A stretch of DNA of 64,000 nucleotides from Joyebacterum sp964521425 (lineage in GTDB: Bacteria > Joyebacterota > Joyebacteria > Joyebacterales > Joyebacteraceae): NCBI GenBank assembly GCA_964521425.1, contig CAZFRO010000012.1:3900-67899 (forward strand), read 5' to 3'. The position numbers were made by a program, and so were the translations under genes. How positions within the stretch are numbered: position 1 is the first letter of the stretch; the number at the start of each line of letters is the position of its first letter. The notes under the pieces are model-generated. The model did no database searches and was not told where the DNA came from. It worked only from the letters and a program-made list of their open reading frames with translations. Of the stretch, positions 63,641 through 64,000 are shown piece by piece.

Positions 63641-64000
63641 GAGACTGGACAGCTCTTCGTCGGACAATCGACGTTGATGTCGATGACATCGTGGTCGACC
63701 GTAACCGTAGTCACATCCGCACCAGCCCCTCGACGCTGACCATCTTTGTCCAGACCATAGACGCGCACCTGCGCGTGAGGCTGCCTGTCAGGCCCGCCAG
63801 CTGGGCCAACGCGAGCAGTGTCTCGCAGACGTCGCTTCCGTGCCGCCCCGTGGTACCTCTGGCAGAGGGCTCACATCCGCGCATCCAGCCTCTCCGCAAG
63901 CCATGTCGTCCAGAGTGCTCGGGAGTTAAATGCAACGAGCCTTGATGACCTGCCCCCGATCGTAGTGCCATATTTAGAGACAGAGTGCCGCTGCTGATGC
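63641..64000. other. Terminal region without a supported gene
   Basis: 360 bp after the last gene. Open frames exist on both strands (63691-63945 plus, 63711-63971 minus) but none has a ribosome site, normal composition or recognisable protein. No terminator hairpin was found. May be the edge of a further gene or a true gap. Confidence 0.4.

Noticed and set aside
63711..63971. 86-aa minus-strand frame at the right edge
   Set aside because: No family, no ribosome site and conflicting frames on both strands.

Overview
The window is high-GC, densely packed bacterial chromosome with short intergenic gaps, Shine-Dalgarno starts, a bacterial tRNA and Gram-negative envelope genes (complete Tol-Pal set, lipoproteins, an outer-membrane-like protein, succinate dehydrogenase). 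Two long secreted proteins end in the NPFNP...LLK type C-terminal domain (FlgD-Ig / type IX sorting-like). Together these suggest an uncultured lineage near the FCB group (Eisenbacteria, Krumholzibacteria or Latescibacteria-like). This is inference; no 16S gene is present. No CRISPR array, prophage or insertion sequence was seen.

Layout. 0-2.5 kb: 3' part of a secreted FG-GAP/beta-helix protein. 2.6-12.5 kb (+): pfkA; a tRNA with CAU anticodon that has its own promoter and terminator; then tilS-hpt-ftsH-folP-cdaA and a large DUF2723 membrane glycosyltransferase-like gene. 12.5-16.8 kb (-): M16 peptidase and DUF885 hydrolase. 16.8-17.7 kb: a gene-poor stretch with short direct repeats and perhaps a decayed gene. 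17.7-20.8 kb: a HAMP coiled-coil protein, a nitrilase, and an orphan gene behind a perfect sigma-54 promoter. 20.8-26.7 kb (-): tolQ-tolR-tolA-tolB-pal plus a LysM lipoprotein where cpoB normally lies, preceded by a Yip1-like gene. 26.8-30.8 kb (-): porin-like protein, a 44-aa membrane peptide, a sodium/solute symporter, an anchored protein and a PHP phosphatase. 31-34.3 kb: two genes that have both lost their 5' ends meet head to head, and one also carries an in-frame stop. 34.3-39.7 kb: MrfA/MrfB (YprA/YprB) repair genes, a dipeptide epimerase and an MBL hydrolase. 39.7-42.9 kb (-): sdhCDAB. 43-48.8 kb (-): a run led by lexA containing mutM and dinB, with a perfect 18-bp palindrome inside the upstream promoter, so probably an SOS operon. 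Its last gene (DUF3795) is broken by an 11-bp duplication. 49.2-50.7 kb: a thioredoxin/CcdA thiol-redox set. 51.5-53.4 kb (-): a sulfur-relay trio (TusA, DsrE, NifS/IscS homologue) whose NifS-like member lacks the PLP lysine. 53.6-56.4 kb (-): S2P protease, HAD hydrolase and an unknown exported protein. 56.6-63.6 kb (+): two DUF3857/transglutaminase paralogues, one apparently dead, and a two-receiver/PEP-binding-domain fusion.

The most unusual points are the lysine-less NifS homologue in a sulfur-relay operon, the perfect sigma-54 promoter on an unknown gene, the palindrome in the lexA promoter, the double-truncation junction near 32.72 kb, and the likely CTG start of mrfA.
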